Assembly: GCA_902364975.1 (NCBI GenBank)
Contig: CABJFQ010000020.1
Location: 1 to 23,581 of the forward strand
Length of the DNA stretch: 23,581 nt
Direction of reading: 5' to 3'
Origin: Coriobacteriaceae bacterium
Lineage (GTDB): Bacteria; Actinomycetota; Coriobacteriia; Coriobacteriales; Coriobacteriaceae
Numbering within the stretch: the stretch's first letter is position 1; every line of letters starts with the position of its first letter. The notes below the pieces were generated by a model. That model was given only the letters and a program-made list of their open reading frames with translations, was not told the origin of the DNA and ran no database searches. Both the position numbers and the translations under genes were made by a program. Positions 1 to 7,634 of the stretch are shown one piece after another.

Positions 1-128
1 TCATGGCCCCCGCGCGCGGGGTCCGGGGCGAGCAAACTGCGGAAACTCGGTCGGTCCAAAGTAATATCGTGCGAACGGAATTCTGGCTGATGACTTGTTC
101 GCGACAAAGACTCGATAGGCAGCCCACT
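1..128. other. Left margin without a supported gene
   Basis: I see no gene with a convincing start and ribosome binding site here. The only structure is a GC-rich hairpin at about 5-24, whose core 8-21 is a perfect 14-bp palindrome of alternating GC flanked by four C and four G. No T-run follows it on either strand inside the window, so it may be the stem of a terminator or an extragenic palindrome belonging to the neighbouring region. A long plus-strand frame crosses this stretch, but it is the antisense shadow of the PTS gene. Confidence 0.4.
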
Positions 129-225
129 CTATGCCCTTTTGTAAGTTGTGGTGAAATAGGGACTGAATTTGGGGTTGAATCGTTTAAACAGTCCCCATTT
201 CACCGCAACTTATGGGAGGGCATAG
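129..225. repeat. Long imperfect inverted repeat (hairpin element)
   Basis: Two 37-nt arms (129-165 and 189-225) are reverse complements except at six positions, and flank a 23-nt loop. All six differences are transitions. In an RNA read from the plus strand five of them are G-U wobbles and one is an A-C mismatch, so the fold is better preserved in plus-strand RNA than in minus-strand RNA. The right arm ends exactly where the T-run of the PTS terminator begins. The size and shape fit a REP-like or MITE-like mobile palindrome, or a structured RNA; the sequence alone does not decide. Confidence 0.7.
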
Positions 226-262
226 AAAAAGGCGGGGGCTCCTGGTGGAGTCCTCGCCTTTG
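226..262 (-). terminator. Rho-independent terminator of the PTS gene
   Basis: Arms 231-242 and 247-258 pair around a four-base loop. On the minus strand the stem is followed by five T (226-230), about 35-70 nt past the PTS stop codon. The minus-strand RNA has two A-C mismatches in the 12-bp stem, while in plus-strand RNA the same positions are G-U pairs and a short T-run follows (259-261). The hairpin could therefore act in both directions. Confidence 0.75.
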
Positions 263-296
263 TTACAGGGGGCGATGTTATTCGCGTACTGTGGGA

Positions 297-2300
297 TTAG
301 ACCAGGCGGGCATTGATCGTCTTGGCGATCTCGGCGGCGTCGGTGGAACCCTTGACGGTGGCACGGAAGTCCTCGTCCATGAGCGCCTCGGCGACCTTGG
401 ACAAGATCTTGAGGTGCGTGGTGCCAGCCTGTGCACCAGGAATGAGCAGAGCGATGGCCACGTTGACGGGAGCGCCGTCCATGGTATCCCAACCGGTCAC
501 GCCGGACTCGTCCTTGACGACGATGACGGCAGCCTCGGTAATGGCGTCGGACTTGGCGTGCGGAATGGCGAAGCCCTCCATCATGCCCGTGGTGCCCTCG
601 GACTCGCGGGCCAGGAAGGCGTTCATCACGGCGTCGGCGTCGCTGGCGATACCGGCCTTGACAGCCTGGTTGGAAACGAAGCTCAGAGCCTCGTCACGAG
701 AAGCGAAGTCCTCGGCGACAAAGACATTCTCGACCTTCACGAAGTCGGCAGCCTCGGCCTTAGGGGCCTCGACGGCAGCGGCCTTGGGGGCCTCAACCGG
801 CTTGGCTGCAGGAGCGGCCTTCTGATTCTTCTCGAAGTCGTACTTCTTGAAGGCCACGAACAGGATGCCGCCGACCACAGCACCGATGAGGATCGCGAGG
901 ACCCACAGCGGACCGTTCTCGACAACGGGCAGGACCAGGAAGCCGCCGTGGGGCGCCGGATCGTGAACGTTGAACATAATGGTCAGGATCGAGGCGATGG
1001 AGGAGCCAAGCATCATGATGGGCATGACGGGCCAGATGTTCTTGGTCATGAACGGAATGGCGCCCTCGGTGATGTGGGTGCAACCAAGGATGAGGTTGAC
1101 GATACCGGCGTCATGATCCTCCTGGCTGAAGTACTTCTTGCCGACGACGACGGCGAAGGTGGTGATCAGCGGCGGAACGATGCAGGCGGCGGAGACGGCA
1201 GCCATGAAGTTGGTGCCGAAGTTGTAGGTGTCGGTGCCGACACCGGCGGCCAGGGCCTCGGTGAGCATAGCGGTACCGGTGACGTAAGCAGCCTTGTTGA
1301 CCGGGCCGCCCATGTCAACGGCGCACATGCAGCCGATGGCAAGGCCCAGGACAATGGCGCCAGAGGCAGACAGACCCTTGAGGAAGTCCATCATGGCGGT
1401 GTTGATGGCAGCCATGGGGCCGGAGATGCCGAGCATGACCAGGCCGACGATGGCGGTCGAGAACAGCGGGTACAGGAAGATAGCCTTGAGGCCGTCCAGA
1501 TTCTTGGGCAGCTTGGAGAAGACCTTCTCGAGCAGCAGGATGACATAGCCAGCGAGGAAGCCGCCGACGATGCCGCCCAGGAAACCGAAGCCCACGCCGG
1601 CGCCGCCGGCGTCGATCATACCGGTCTCGGCGTTAACGGGCAGACCCTGGATGGCGATCATACCGGCAACAAAGCCGGGGACGAGTGCCGGGCGCTTGCC
1701 GATAGACTCGGCGATGTAGGCGGAAAGCACGGGAACCATGAGGTTCATGGCGATGCCGCCGATGATCTTGAGCATAGCGGCAAAGCTGTTGTAGTCAGAC
1801 GCCGTCGAATCGAAGGACGTGATGCCCCACAGGAACGAAACGGCGGTCAGGACACCACCGGCGACGACGAAGACCAGCATGTGGCTGACGCCGTTCATGA
1901 GGTGCTTGTAGATGATGTGGCCGATGGACTCCTTCTCCTCGACCTCATCCTCGACATCGGCAGCAGCCGCAACCGAGTCGTCACCCTTGGCGGCGAGCGC
2001 GCGGTCGATCAGCTTACCGGCTGCCTCAACGGACAGGGCCTTGGAAACACCAACGGAAACCATGCGCTTGCCGGCGAAACGCTCCGCCTGGACATCCTTA
2101 TCGGCTGCGACGACGACGGCCTTGGCACCGGAGATCTCGCTCTTGGTGAGCTCGTTCTCGACACCGACCTGGCCATGGGTCTCGACCTTAATGGTCAGAC
2201 CTCGCTCGGCAGCTGCCTTCTCCAGCGCCTCCTTCGCCATGAAGGTGTGCGCGATGCCGGTCGGGCAACCGGTAGCGGCGATGATGTCAAACTTAGCCAT
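297..2300 (-). CDS. fruA: PTS fructose-family transporter subunit IIABC
   Basis: This is a membrane permease of the phosphoenolpyruvate phosphotransferase system that imports and phosphorylates a sugar, most likely fructose. The 667-aa product has domains in the order IIB-IIC-IIA. IIB (about 1-100) carries the phosphocysteine Cys12 in the ATGCPTGIAHT motif. IIC (about 125-455) is a run of hydrophobic helices. A linker rich in Ala, Pro and Lys (about 475-505) leads to IIA, with phosphohistidine His581 in GFAIPHAKS. The ATG at 2300 follows a GGAGGGACAC ribosome site, whereas the open frame extending further upstream has no such signal. The gene is transcribed divergently from an RpiR-type regulator that probably controls it. 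No fruK (1-phosphofructokinase) lies nearby, so the sugar is not certain; mannosylglycerate-type or other fructose-family substrates are possible. Confidence 0.93.
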   Translation of the reverse strand: MAKFDIIAATGCPTGIAHTFMAKEALEKAAAERGLTIKVETHGQVGVENELTKSEISGAKAVVVAADKDVQAERFAGKRMVSVGVSKALSVEAAGKLIDRALAAKGDDSVAAAADVEDEVEEKESIGHIIYKHLMNGVSHMLVFVVAGGVLTAVSFLWGITSFDSTASDYNSFAAMLKIIGGIAMNLMVPVLSAYIAESIGKRPALVPGFVAGMIAIQGLPVNAETGMIDAGGAGVGFGFLGGIVGGFLAGYVILLLEKVFSKLPKNLDGLKAIFLYPLFSTAIVGLVMLGISGPMAAINTAMMDFLKGLSASGAIVLGLAIGCMCAVDMGGPVNKAAYVTGTAMLTEALAAGVGTDTYNFGTNFMAAVSAACIVPPLITTFAVVVGKKYFSQEDHDAGIVNLILGCTHITEGAIPFMTKNIWPVMPIMMLGSSIASILTIMFNVHDPAPHGGFLVLPVVENGPLWVLAILIGAVVGGILFVAFKKYDFEKNQKAAPAAKPVEAPKAAAVEAPKAEAADFVKVENVFVAEDFASRDEALSFVSNQAVKAGIASDADAVMNAFLARESEGTTGMMEGFAIPHAKSDAITEAAVIVVKDESGVTGWDTMDGAPVNVAIALLIPGAQAGTTHLKILSKVAEALMDEDFRATVKGSTDAAEIAKTINARLV

Positions 2301-2427
2301 GTGTCCCTCCTTCTTGAGTACTGCGCCCGCAGGCGCTCCCCTACACGCGCATCCTTGCGCGCTTTTCCACAACTGAAAGATACCAACCTACCGTCCACGT
2401 GAGAAGAGACAAGGCGCAATTCTCCGG

Positions 2428-2442
2428 TGAAAGGTTCTTTCA
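2428..2442. promoter_or_regulatory. Candidate RpiR operator, 15-bp palindrome
   Basis: TGAAAG-GTT-CTTTCA is a perfect inverted repeat with a 3-bp centre, located between the PTS gene and its divergent regulator. Palindromes of TGAAA/TTTCA type are plausible sites for SIS-domain regulators of the MurR/RpiR family. The position supports control of both genes. Binding by this particular regulator is an inference. Confidence 0.5.
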
Positions 2443-2444
2443 TA

Positions 2445-2456
2445 ACCGTAAACGGT
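2445..2456. promoter_or_regulatory. Second palindrome in the PTS/RpiR intergenic region
   Basis: ACCGT-AA-ACGGT is a perfect 12-bp palindrome only two bases from the TGAAAG palindrome. A looser repeat, GGTAA (2454-2458) with TTACC (2467-2471), overlaps it. These could be a second operator for the same or another regulator, such as a catabolite regulator, but no known consensus is matched closely enough to name it. Confidence 0.35.
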
Positions 2457-2572
2457 AAGTGAAAGTTTACCATCAACACTTGAAACGGCAAGGTGTATCT
2501 TGTAATTGAAAATGCCCGTATACTATGGCATTGCAAATCAAGTTAGATTTTCATGCCAACCAGGAGCCATCC

Positions 2573-3430
2573 ATGACCGATAGTAGCAAGAGCGCACTTT
2601 CCCTCATTAGTACCCACCAGGGATACAGTGAGTCCGAGCAGCGCATTGTCGACTATATATTGGAGCACCAGTCCGAGGCGCCGCGCCTGACGGCCGCCCA
2701 GCTCTCACGAGCCGCCGCAACGTCCGAGGCGACGGTTTCGCGCTTTTGCCGCAAGCTGGGCTTTGGCAGCTTCCGCAGCTTTCAGTTTTCGTTGGCGAGG
2801 GATTTGGAAAGCCAGCGCAACGAGGGCCTGACTGACGAGGTCTCGCTCGACAATATGGAGCAGAGCCTCAAGAACATCCTGGCTGCTAAGGTGAGCGAGC
2901 TTAATGCGACCATCGACGGGATCGACCACGATACGTTGGCGGCTGTTGTGCATGCCCTTAAGCATGCAGGGGTTATTGAGTTTGCGGCTGTGGGCAATAC
3001 GAACGCGGTCGCGCTCGATGCGACGTTTAAGTTTTCGCAGCTGGGCCTGCGCTGCATGGCAAGCACCATTAGCGAGACATCTATCGGCTTTGCGCTCACG
3101 TTGCGCCCGGGTGACGTCATCGTGCTCATCTCAAACTCCGGCAAGTCGCGCCGACTGAATCGCATGGCAAAAGCGGCTCGCGACTGCGGTGCCACCGTAG
3201 TCGTCATCAGCAGCGACAGCAAGTCTCCACTCGCGCGCCTGGCAGACTACACTTTTAATACCGTCAACCATGAAGCGCTGCTGACGACGGGTGACTTTGC
3301 GTTCTCCAAGATCAGCGCCACGATGATCATCGAAGTCATCTACAACTTCCTGCTGCCCGAAATCGAGGACGCCCGAGAGCACATCAGCTACTACGAGGAG
3401 CTCATCCAACCGGATAAGGTCGTAGAGTAA
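2573..3430 (+). CDS. MurR/RpiR family transcriptional regulator
   Basis: This 285-aa protein is a DNA-binding regulator that senses a phosphosugar. The N-terminal helix-turn-helix (HTH_6, about 1-77) has its recognition region at about 40-62. A C-terminal SIS (sugar isomerase) domain spans about 130-260, with the characteristic ISNSG stretch at 186-190. The ATG at 2573 was chosen because AGGAG at 2562-2566 sits six bases upstream and the family fold begins shortly after; an earlier in-frame ATG at 2525 has no ribosome site. It is divergent from the PTS permease, which suggests that it controls uptake of that sugar and probably its own gene. Repressor or activator action cannot be read from the sequence. 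Confidence 0.92.
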   Translation: MTDSSKSALSLISTHQGYSESEQRIVDYILEHQSEAPRLTAAQLSRAAATSEATVSRFCRKLGFGSFRSFQFSLARDLESQRNEGLTDEVSLDNMEQSLKNILAAKVSELNATIDGIDHDTLAAVVHALKHAGVIEFAAVGNTNAVALDATFKFSQLGLRCMASTISETSIGFALTLRPGDVIVLISNSGKSRRLNRMAKAARDCGATVVVISSDSKSPLARLADYTFNTVNHEALLTTGDFAFSKISATMIIEVIYNFLLPEIEDAREHISYYEELIQPDKVVE

Positions 3431-3438
3431 AACGCGAA

Positions 3439-3470
3439 GTGGAACAAAATTTCAGTCTATTTTGTCCCAC
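3439..3470. terminator. Hairpin between convergent RpiR and recN genes
   Basis: Arms 3439-3450 and 3459-3470 pair over 12 bp with a single mismatch (a G-U pair in minus-strand RNA) around an eight-base loop. The stem itself supplies the A/T-rich part (ACAAAAT / ATTTTGT), and there is no clean T-run beyond it in either direction. The site between two convergent genes suits a bidirectional terminator. The word GTGGGACAAAAT recurs at 20365-20376, so it may instead be one copy of a dispersed extragenic palindrome. Confidence 0.5.
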
Positions 3471-3488
3471 CAACACCGCTGATACGAC

Positions 3489-5117
3489 TTAGCCTCGAGC
3501 TTCTTCGAGCATCTGCTTTGCGTGGGCCAAGCTTGCCTCCGACTGATCACCGCTCAACATTCGGGCGATTTCGGCGGTACGCGCTTCGCCGGTTACCTCG
3601 TCCAAATGCGTCTGAGGAACATCGCCCAATTCCTTGCTGACAACATAATGCTTGTCGGCCATGACGGCGACCTGCGCCAAGTGGGTTACGACAATCACCT
3701 GATGCGTAGCGGAGAGATCTGCCAGCACGCCCGCGAGTGCACGCGCCGTGGAGCCGCCGACACCGGCATCGACCTCGTCAAACACCAGCGTATCGACACC
3801 GTCCGCATTACCCAAGACCACCTTGCTCGCCAGCATAACGCGGCTGAGCTCGCCGCCCGACGCAATGCGGCGCAGGGGTCGCGGCGTCAAGCCGGCACCG
3901 CTGCGATACAAAAGCTCGTAGCTCGAAGGACCCGCCGGCGTCCACTCGGCGCGCGGAAGATCACGCGACTCCCAAACGAGCTCGGCGGCGCCCATCTCCA
4001 AGCGCGCCATCTGGCGGCCGACCTCGTGGCAGAAGCGCGGGGCCGCCGTATTGCGAGCACGCTTAAGTGCCTTGGCAGCAGCGAACAGCTCGCGCTCGGC
4101 GCTCCCGAGTGCCTCACGCGCCTTTTTGATCTGTTCATCGCCATCATCGACCAGGGACAGCAGCTCTTGCGAGCGATTGCGCATGGCAAAAACATCGTCC
4201 ATGGTGGGACCCCACTGACGCAGCAGGCCCTTGAGGTCGGAATACCGCTCGCGCATGCGAGCGAGCTCGCGCGGGTCGAAGGCGACGCCATCGCGATAGG
4301 CACGAAGCTCGTTCGCGCTATCCTCAAGGGAGATGCAGGCATCCGAAAGCGCATCGGCAATGTCGCCCAGTTTGCGATCGACGGTAGCCATACGGGAAAG
4401 CTCGGCCACGGCGCTGTTCACGGCATCGAGCGCTCCACCTTCGGCGGCAAGCGATGCATGGGCATCGTTAGCTGTGGCAACCAGTACCTCGGCATGTTCG
4501 GAGCGCGGCAGCAGTTCCTCGAGTTCCTCATACTCGCCCGGCTTGGGGTCGACCTCGGCGATGCGCTCGAGGGCGAAACGCGCTTCCTCGACGCGACTCC
4601 CCTGCGCGCGTGAGGCTTCCTCCACGCGACGGACCTCCTTGGCAGCCGCACGCGACGCCTTGAAGCAGGCACGGTAACGGTCGAGCGCCTCGAGCGCAGA
4701 GCGACCAGCCCAGGCATCAACCATGGCAACATGATGCGCCGGATCGAGGAGGCGCTGGTGCTCGTGCTGACCGCAAAGATCCATCATCACGCCGACGCGC
4801 TCCGAAAGCTCACGCACGCTGGCGATGCGGCCGTCAATTTTTACGCGGCTGCGGCCCTCGGCAGAAAGGCTACGCTGTACGGTGAACCCCTCCGTGTCGT
4901 GCGGACCGTCGAACAGGCGCGCCTCGACGCTCGCCAGCGCCTCGCCCTCGCGCACCGTCGACGAATCCGCGCGCTCGCCCAAAATAAGCTTGAGGGCCGA
5001 GAGCAGCGCGGTCTTACCGGCGCCGGTCTCGCCGGTCAGGACAGTCAGGCCCGCACTCGGAACCAACGTCGCCTCGCGAATGAGTGCAATGTTGGAAACC
5101 TGCAGCTCATCGATCAT
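3489..5117 (-). CDS. recN: DNA repair protein RecN
   Basis: RecN is an SMC-like ATPase that acts early in double-strand break repair by recombination. The 542-aa length is normal for the family. The Walker A motif GETGAGKT is at 29-36. A central region of long charged helices (about 150-370) forms the coiled coil. The ABC signature SGGELS begins at 420, and the Walker B acidic pair Asp447-Glu448 lies in VFDEVDAGVGG. The ATG at 5117 overlaps the end of nadK by 11 bp, implying translational coupling. It is the last gene of the efp-to-recN series, and the chromosomal order nadK-recN is common in Gram-positive bacteria and Actinomycetota. Confidence 0.95.
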   Translation of the reverse strand: MIDELQVSNIALIREATLVPSAGLTVLTGETGAGKTALLSALKLILGERADSSTVREGEALASVEARLFDGPHDTEGFTVQRSLSAEGRSRVKIDGRIASVRELSERVGVMMDLCGQHEHQRLLDPAHHVAMVDAWAGRSALEALDRYRACFKASRAAAKEVRRVEEASRAQGSRVEEARFALERIAEVDPKPGEYEELEELLPRSEHAEVLVATANDAHASLAAEGGALDAVNSAVAELSRMATVDRKLGDIADALSDACISLEDSANELRAYRDGVAFDPRELARMRERYSDLKGLLRQWGPTMDDVFAMRNRSQELLSLVDDGDEQIKKAREALGSAERELFAAAKALKRARNTAAPRFCHEVGRQMARLEMGAAELVWESRDLPRAEWTPAGPSSYELLYRSGAGLTPRPLRRIASGGELSRVMLASKVVLGNADGVDTLVFDEVDAGVGGSTARALAGVLADLSATHQVIVVTHLAQVAVMADKHYVVSKELGDVPQTHLDEVTGEARTAEIARMLSGDQSEASLAHAKQMLEEARG

Positions 5118-5967
5118 GACGCACTCCGTAGAACACGCGGCTCACCGAGTTGTAGAAGCTCTCGGGGCCGTAATCCAGCAGCAGCACATCGCCGGGACCG
5201 CGACGCACGGCCACGCTCTCAACCGTGCCATCGCAGGTAATAAACTGTCCGTCGATGGCAATCGCCGGCACGCTCGGGCGATCATCAGACATAAAGATCT
5301 CGACGACATCACTCGGCGAGGTCAAAAAAGCGCGAGCCTGAATGGTATGCGGGGCGATGGGCACACAGACCATACCCGTGTAATCGGGGCTGACAATGGG
5401 ACCGCCGGCGGAAAGCGCGTAGCCGGTGGAGCCGGTCGCCGTCGAAACGACGACACCGTCGCCGCGAAGGCGGTCGATATGATGGCCGGACACCGTGATG
5501 TCAAACTCAACCATATCGGACAGGGGGCCGCGCGTAAGTGCCATATCGTTGAGGGCAAACGTGCGCACGACATCCTTCGTGCCGTCTTCGCGCACGGACA
5601 CGATATCCGCGGCGATGGTGGCGCGGCGGCTCACGTGCAGCTCGCCGGACAGGGCGTCGCTCACCACCTGCAGAATGTCGCGCTCCTCGGGGCTCGCAGC
5701 AGTTAAAAAACCCAGGTGACCATAGGAAAGACCAAGGATAGGAATCTCGCGATGGTTGAGAATGCGGGCAGCGCGCAGCAGCGTACCGTCGCCGCCGAGC
5801 GTAATGACCAGATCGGAGCCGTCAATATCAGGCGTGCTTTGAATCTTCGATCGCTGGTCGGCAGCCCATGCGACCTCATAGCCCTGGCGCGTCAGCCAAA
5901 GCTCGAGCATCAGGCCGCTCTCGACCGCCTCTTGCTTGTAGTAATTGGGAACCAGAAAGACCTTCAT
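5107..5967 (-). CDS. nadK: NAD kinase
   Basis: This cytosolic enzyme phosphorylates NAD to NADP. The 286-aa protein has the GGDGT motif at 58-62, the conserved GHLGF stretch near 83-87 and the second glycine-rich block ATGSTGYALSAGGP at 177-190. In the middle motif the usual Asn-Glu pair appears as Asn-Asp (140-141), a conservative change. The ATG at 5967 overlaps the tlyA stop by four bases (ATGA), and its own end overlaps recN by 11 bp, so the three genes are translated from one transcript. Confidence 0.95.
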   Translation of the reverse strand: MKVFLVPNYYKQEAVESGLMLELWLTRQGYEVAWAADQRSKIQSTPDIDGSDLVITLGGDGTLLRAARILNHREIPILGLSYGHLGFLTAASPEERDILQVVSDALSGELHVSRRATIAADIVSVREDGTKDVVRTFALNDMALTRGPLSDMVEFDITVSGHHIDRLRGDGVVVSTATGSTGYALSAGGPIVSPDYTGMVCVPIAPHTIQARAFLTSPSDVVEIFMSDDRPSVPAIAIDGQFITCDGTVESVAVRRGPGDVLLLDYGPESFYNSVSRVFYGVRHDR

Positions 5968-6776
5968 AGCGTTGCAGCTTTCTCGCTCAAAACCGATACC
6001 TGGGATTGCAGCTCATCGTCGGCGCGCTCCCCGGGGACAAACCTTGTGCCGTACAAGAAAAACTCAACGTTGCCCTTAGCGCCATGGATGGGCGACACGC
6101 ACACGTCAAGCGGGAACAGGCCCTTGACGGCAAAAAGCTCAATCGCCGCCACGAGCGTATCGCGGCGGACGGCGGGGTCGGTCACGATACCGCCGTCGCC
6201 CACCAGCGCAGCCGGCGCCTCAAACTGGGGCTTTACGAGCGTGCAGAACGAACCCGAAGGCTTCAGGCACGCCAGCACGGCGTCGATTATATTCGCGATG
6301 CTGGTAAACGAGACATCGCACACAGCCAGGTCGATAGCGCCGCCGTAGCCGAGCTCGGGCAGCTGCGTCACGTTGGTGCGTTCGTGGAGCGTCACGCGAT
6401 CGTCCTGACGCAGCGACCAATCAAACTGGGCACGGCCCACGTCCACCGAGACAACGGTCGCAGCTCCGCGCTTGAGCAGGCAATCGGTAAAGCCGCCGGT
6501 AGAGCAGCCAACATCCAGACAGGCAAGGCCCGTCGGATTGATACCAAACGCATCAAGCGCGCCTTCGAGCTTAAGACCACCGCGGCCAACATAGGGAATG
6601 CGCCCCTTCACGTGCAGCGGCAGGCCCGGGATCACCTTAAGGCCCGGCGAAGTCAAACGCTCACCGCCACTCGAGACCAGGCCGGCCATAAGAGTGCGAA
6701 GGGCATCCGCGCGATCGGCGCAGATGCCCTGTGAAATCAGTTCGTCATCAAGACGCACGCGTTTCATGAATGCCAT
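5964..6776 (-). CDS. tlyA: TlyA family rRNA 2'-O-methyltransferase
   Basis: TlyA proteins methylate ribose hydroxyls in 16S and/or 23S rRNA; in mycobacteria this affects capreomycin susceptibility. The protein of about 270 aa has an N-terminal S4 RNA-binding domain (about 4-65) and an FtsJ-like Rossmann methyltransferase domain. The SAM motif LDVGCSTGGF is at 87-96. Residues expected for the K-D-K-E catalytic set are present: the Lys in GRGGLKLEG (69), the Asp of VDVG (112), the Lys of LVKPQFE and a following Glu. The start is uncertain. ATG 6776 or ATG 6767 (MKRVRLDDEL) both fit the family; neither has a strong ribosome site, and a longer frame to 6866 would overlap xseB. Its stop overlaps the nadK start as ATGA. 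Confidence 0.9.
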   Translation of the reverse strand: MAFMKRVRLDDELISQGICADRADALRTLMAGLVSSGGERLTSPGLKVIPGLPLHVKGRIPYVGRGGLKLEGALDAFGINPTGLACLDVGCSTGGFTDCLLKRGAATVVSVDVGRAQFDWSLRQDDRVTLHERTNVTQLPELGYGGAIDLAVCDVSFTSIANIIDAVLACLKPSGSFCTLVKPQFEAPAALVGDGGIVTDPAVRRDTLVAAIELFAVKGLFPLDVCVSPIHGAKGNVEFFLYGTRFVPGERADDELQSQVSVLSEKAATL

Positions 6777-6801
6777 CAACCATTCGTATCCGGAGATGCG
6801 G

Positions 6802-7041
6802 CTAACTATCCTGGGATTCGTTTGCCGCATCCTCATCGTATTCCTGTTCGAGCTTATCGGCCTCACGCGGCGTCAGCTCAAACTTGTCGACCATATCGAC
6901 CGCGCGGGAGCCCAGCTCAATCGCTTCGTCAAACAGATCGAGTGAACGCTCCAAGGACGTATCCTTGGAGCGAACGGTAGCGATGATCTGGTCCAGACGG
7001 TCCGAGATCTCGTCAAAGTTACGGACAGAACCCTCTGGCAT
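6802..7041 (-). CDS. xseB: Exodeoxyribonuclease VII small subunit
   Basis: XseB is the small, helical partner of XseA in exonuclease VII, which degrades single-stranded DNA from both ends. The 79-aa product has the expected heptad-like pattern, with RLDQIIATV and LERSLDLFDEAIELG forming two helices, and the family length. It lies two bases after the nusB stop and about 25 nt before tlyA. The usual neighbour xseA is absent between nusB and xseB and does not occur anywhere in this window. XseB has no nuclease activity of its own, so either xseA is elsewhere or this subunit is orphaned. Confidence 0.88.
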   Translation of the reverse strand: MPEGSVRNFDEISDRLDQIIATVRSKDTSLERSLDLFDEAIELGSRAVDMVDKFELTPREADKLEQEYDEDAANESQDS

Positions 7042-7043
7042 GG

Positions 7044-7631
7044 CTACTCCTCGACGGAGTCGGCCTCGACGGCCTCAGCAGCGTCCATATCCTCGGCAAG
7101 TACACCGGCGGTAGCCTGAGCGGCAGCGACCTTGGCGGCAGCCTCAGCAGCCTGGGCCTCCTCGCGAGCGCGATCCTCGGCCAGCAGTTCCTGGTACAGG
7201 TCCTCACCCGGCAACTCCTCGCTGCGCGCGATCTTGCCCAGCACGCCGTTGACGAACGACGCGGACTGGTCGGTGCCATAGGCCTTGGCAAGTTCGACGG
7301 CCTCGTTGATCACGATAGCGTCCGAGACCTCTTCGTCGGTGAGGAAGCGCATCTCGTAGACGGCGATACGCAGCAGATTGCGGTCGGCGCCGGGCATGCG
7401 CATAAGATCCCAGTTCTTGGCGACGGCGCGCAGGGCACAGTCGATGCGATCGATATGCTCGTAGGCACCGCGGCACAGCTCCAGCGCATAGGGGTCGAGG
7501 GGGCCCTTCGAGATCAGGAAATCGCCCTCGAGGACGCGCTCGAGCGGGCTGTCCGTGGCCTCGGCCTGGAACAGCAGCTGCAGCGCCTGACTGCGGGCAA
7601 GCGTACGCCCGCGATAAACCTTAAGGCTCAA
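7044..7631 (-). CDS. nusB: Transcription antitermination factor NusB
   Basis: NusB binds boxA RNA with NusE (ribosomal protein S10) and supports rRNA antitermination. The 195-aa product has the N-terminal RxLARSQALQLLFQ motif and the late core IVINEAVELAKAYG...FVNGVLGKIAR that define the family. It is about 45 residues longer than usual: from about 150 on there is a low-complexity tail rich in Ala and Glu with no recognised domain. The start is a TTG at 7631. This choice is decided by AAGGAG six bases upstream, which is also the last two sense codons (Lys-Glu) of the asp23-like gene. Only three bases separate the two genes. Confidence 0.92.
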   Translation of the reverse strand: MSLKVYRGRTLARSQALQLLFQAEATDSPLERVLEGDFLISKGPLDPYALELCRGAYEHIDRIDCALRAVAKNWDLMRMPGADRNLLRIAVYEMRFLTDEEVSDAIVINEAVELAKAYGTDQSASFVNGVLGKIARSEELPGEDLYQELLAEDRAREEAQAAEAAAKVAAAQATAGVLAEDMDAAEAVEADSVEE

Positions 7632-7634
7632 AGG

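Larger units (their letters stand above)
2301..2572. promoter_or_regulatory. Divergent regulatory region between PTS and RpiR genes
   Basis: This 272-bp space must hold promoters for both genes. On the plus strand, TATACT at 2519-2524 is a reasonable -10 box about 49 bp before the RpiR start, but I find no well-spaced -35. Two palindromes sit in the middle and are listed separately. The half-site TGAAAG recurs at 2374-2379, 2428-2433 and 2460-2465. That repetition is what would be expected of a regulator binding several copies of one motif. Confidence 0.5.

Noticed and set aside
1..180. Possible end of a minus-strand gene entering at the left edge
   Set aside because: A short frame is open on the minus strand, but it has no in-frame ATG or ribosome site and no recognisable product, and it crosses the inverted repeat.
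3..2402. Very long plus-strand open frame opposite the PTS gene
   Set aside because: It is antisense to a gene with clear PTS domains, its product is Gly/Asp/His-rich without any known fold, and it has no ribosome site. GC-rich codon bias keeps the opposite frame free of stops.
2480..2524. Standard -35/-10 promoter for the RpiR gene
   Set aside because: TTGAAA (2480) and TTGTAA (2500) do not have 16-18 bp spacing to TATACT (2519), so only the -10 box was noted.
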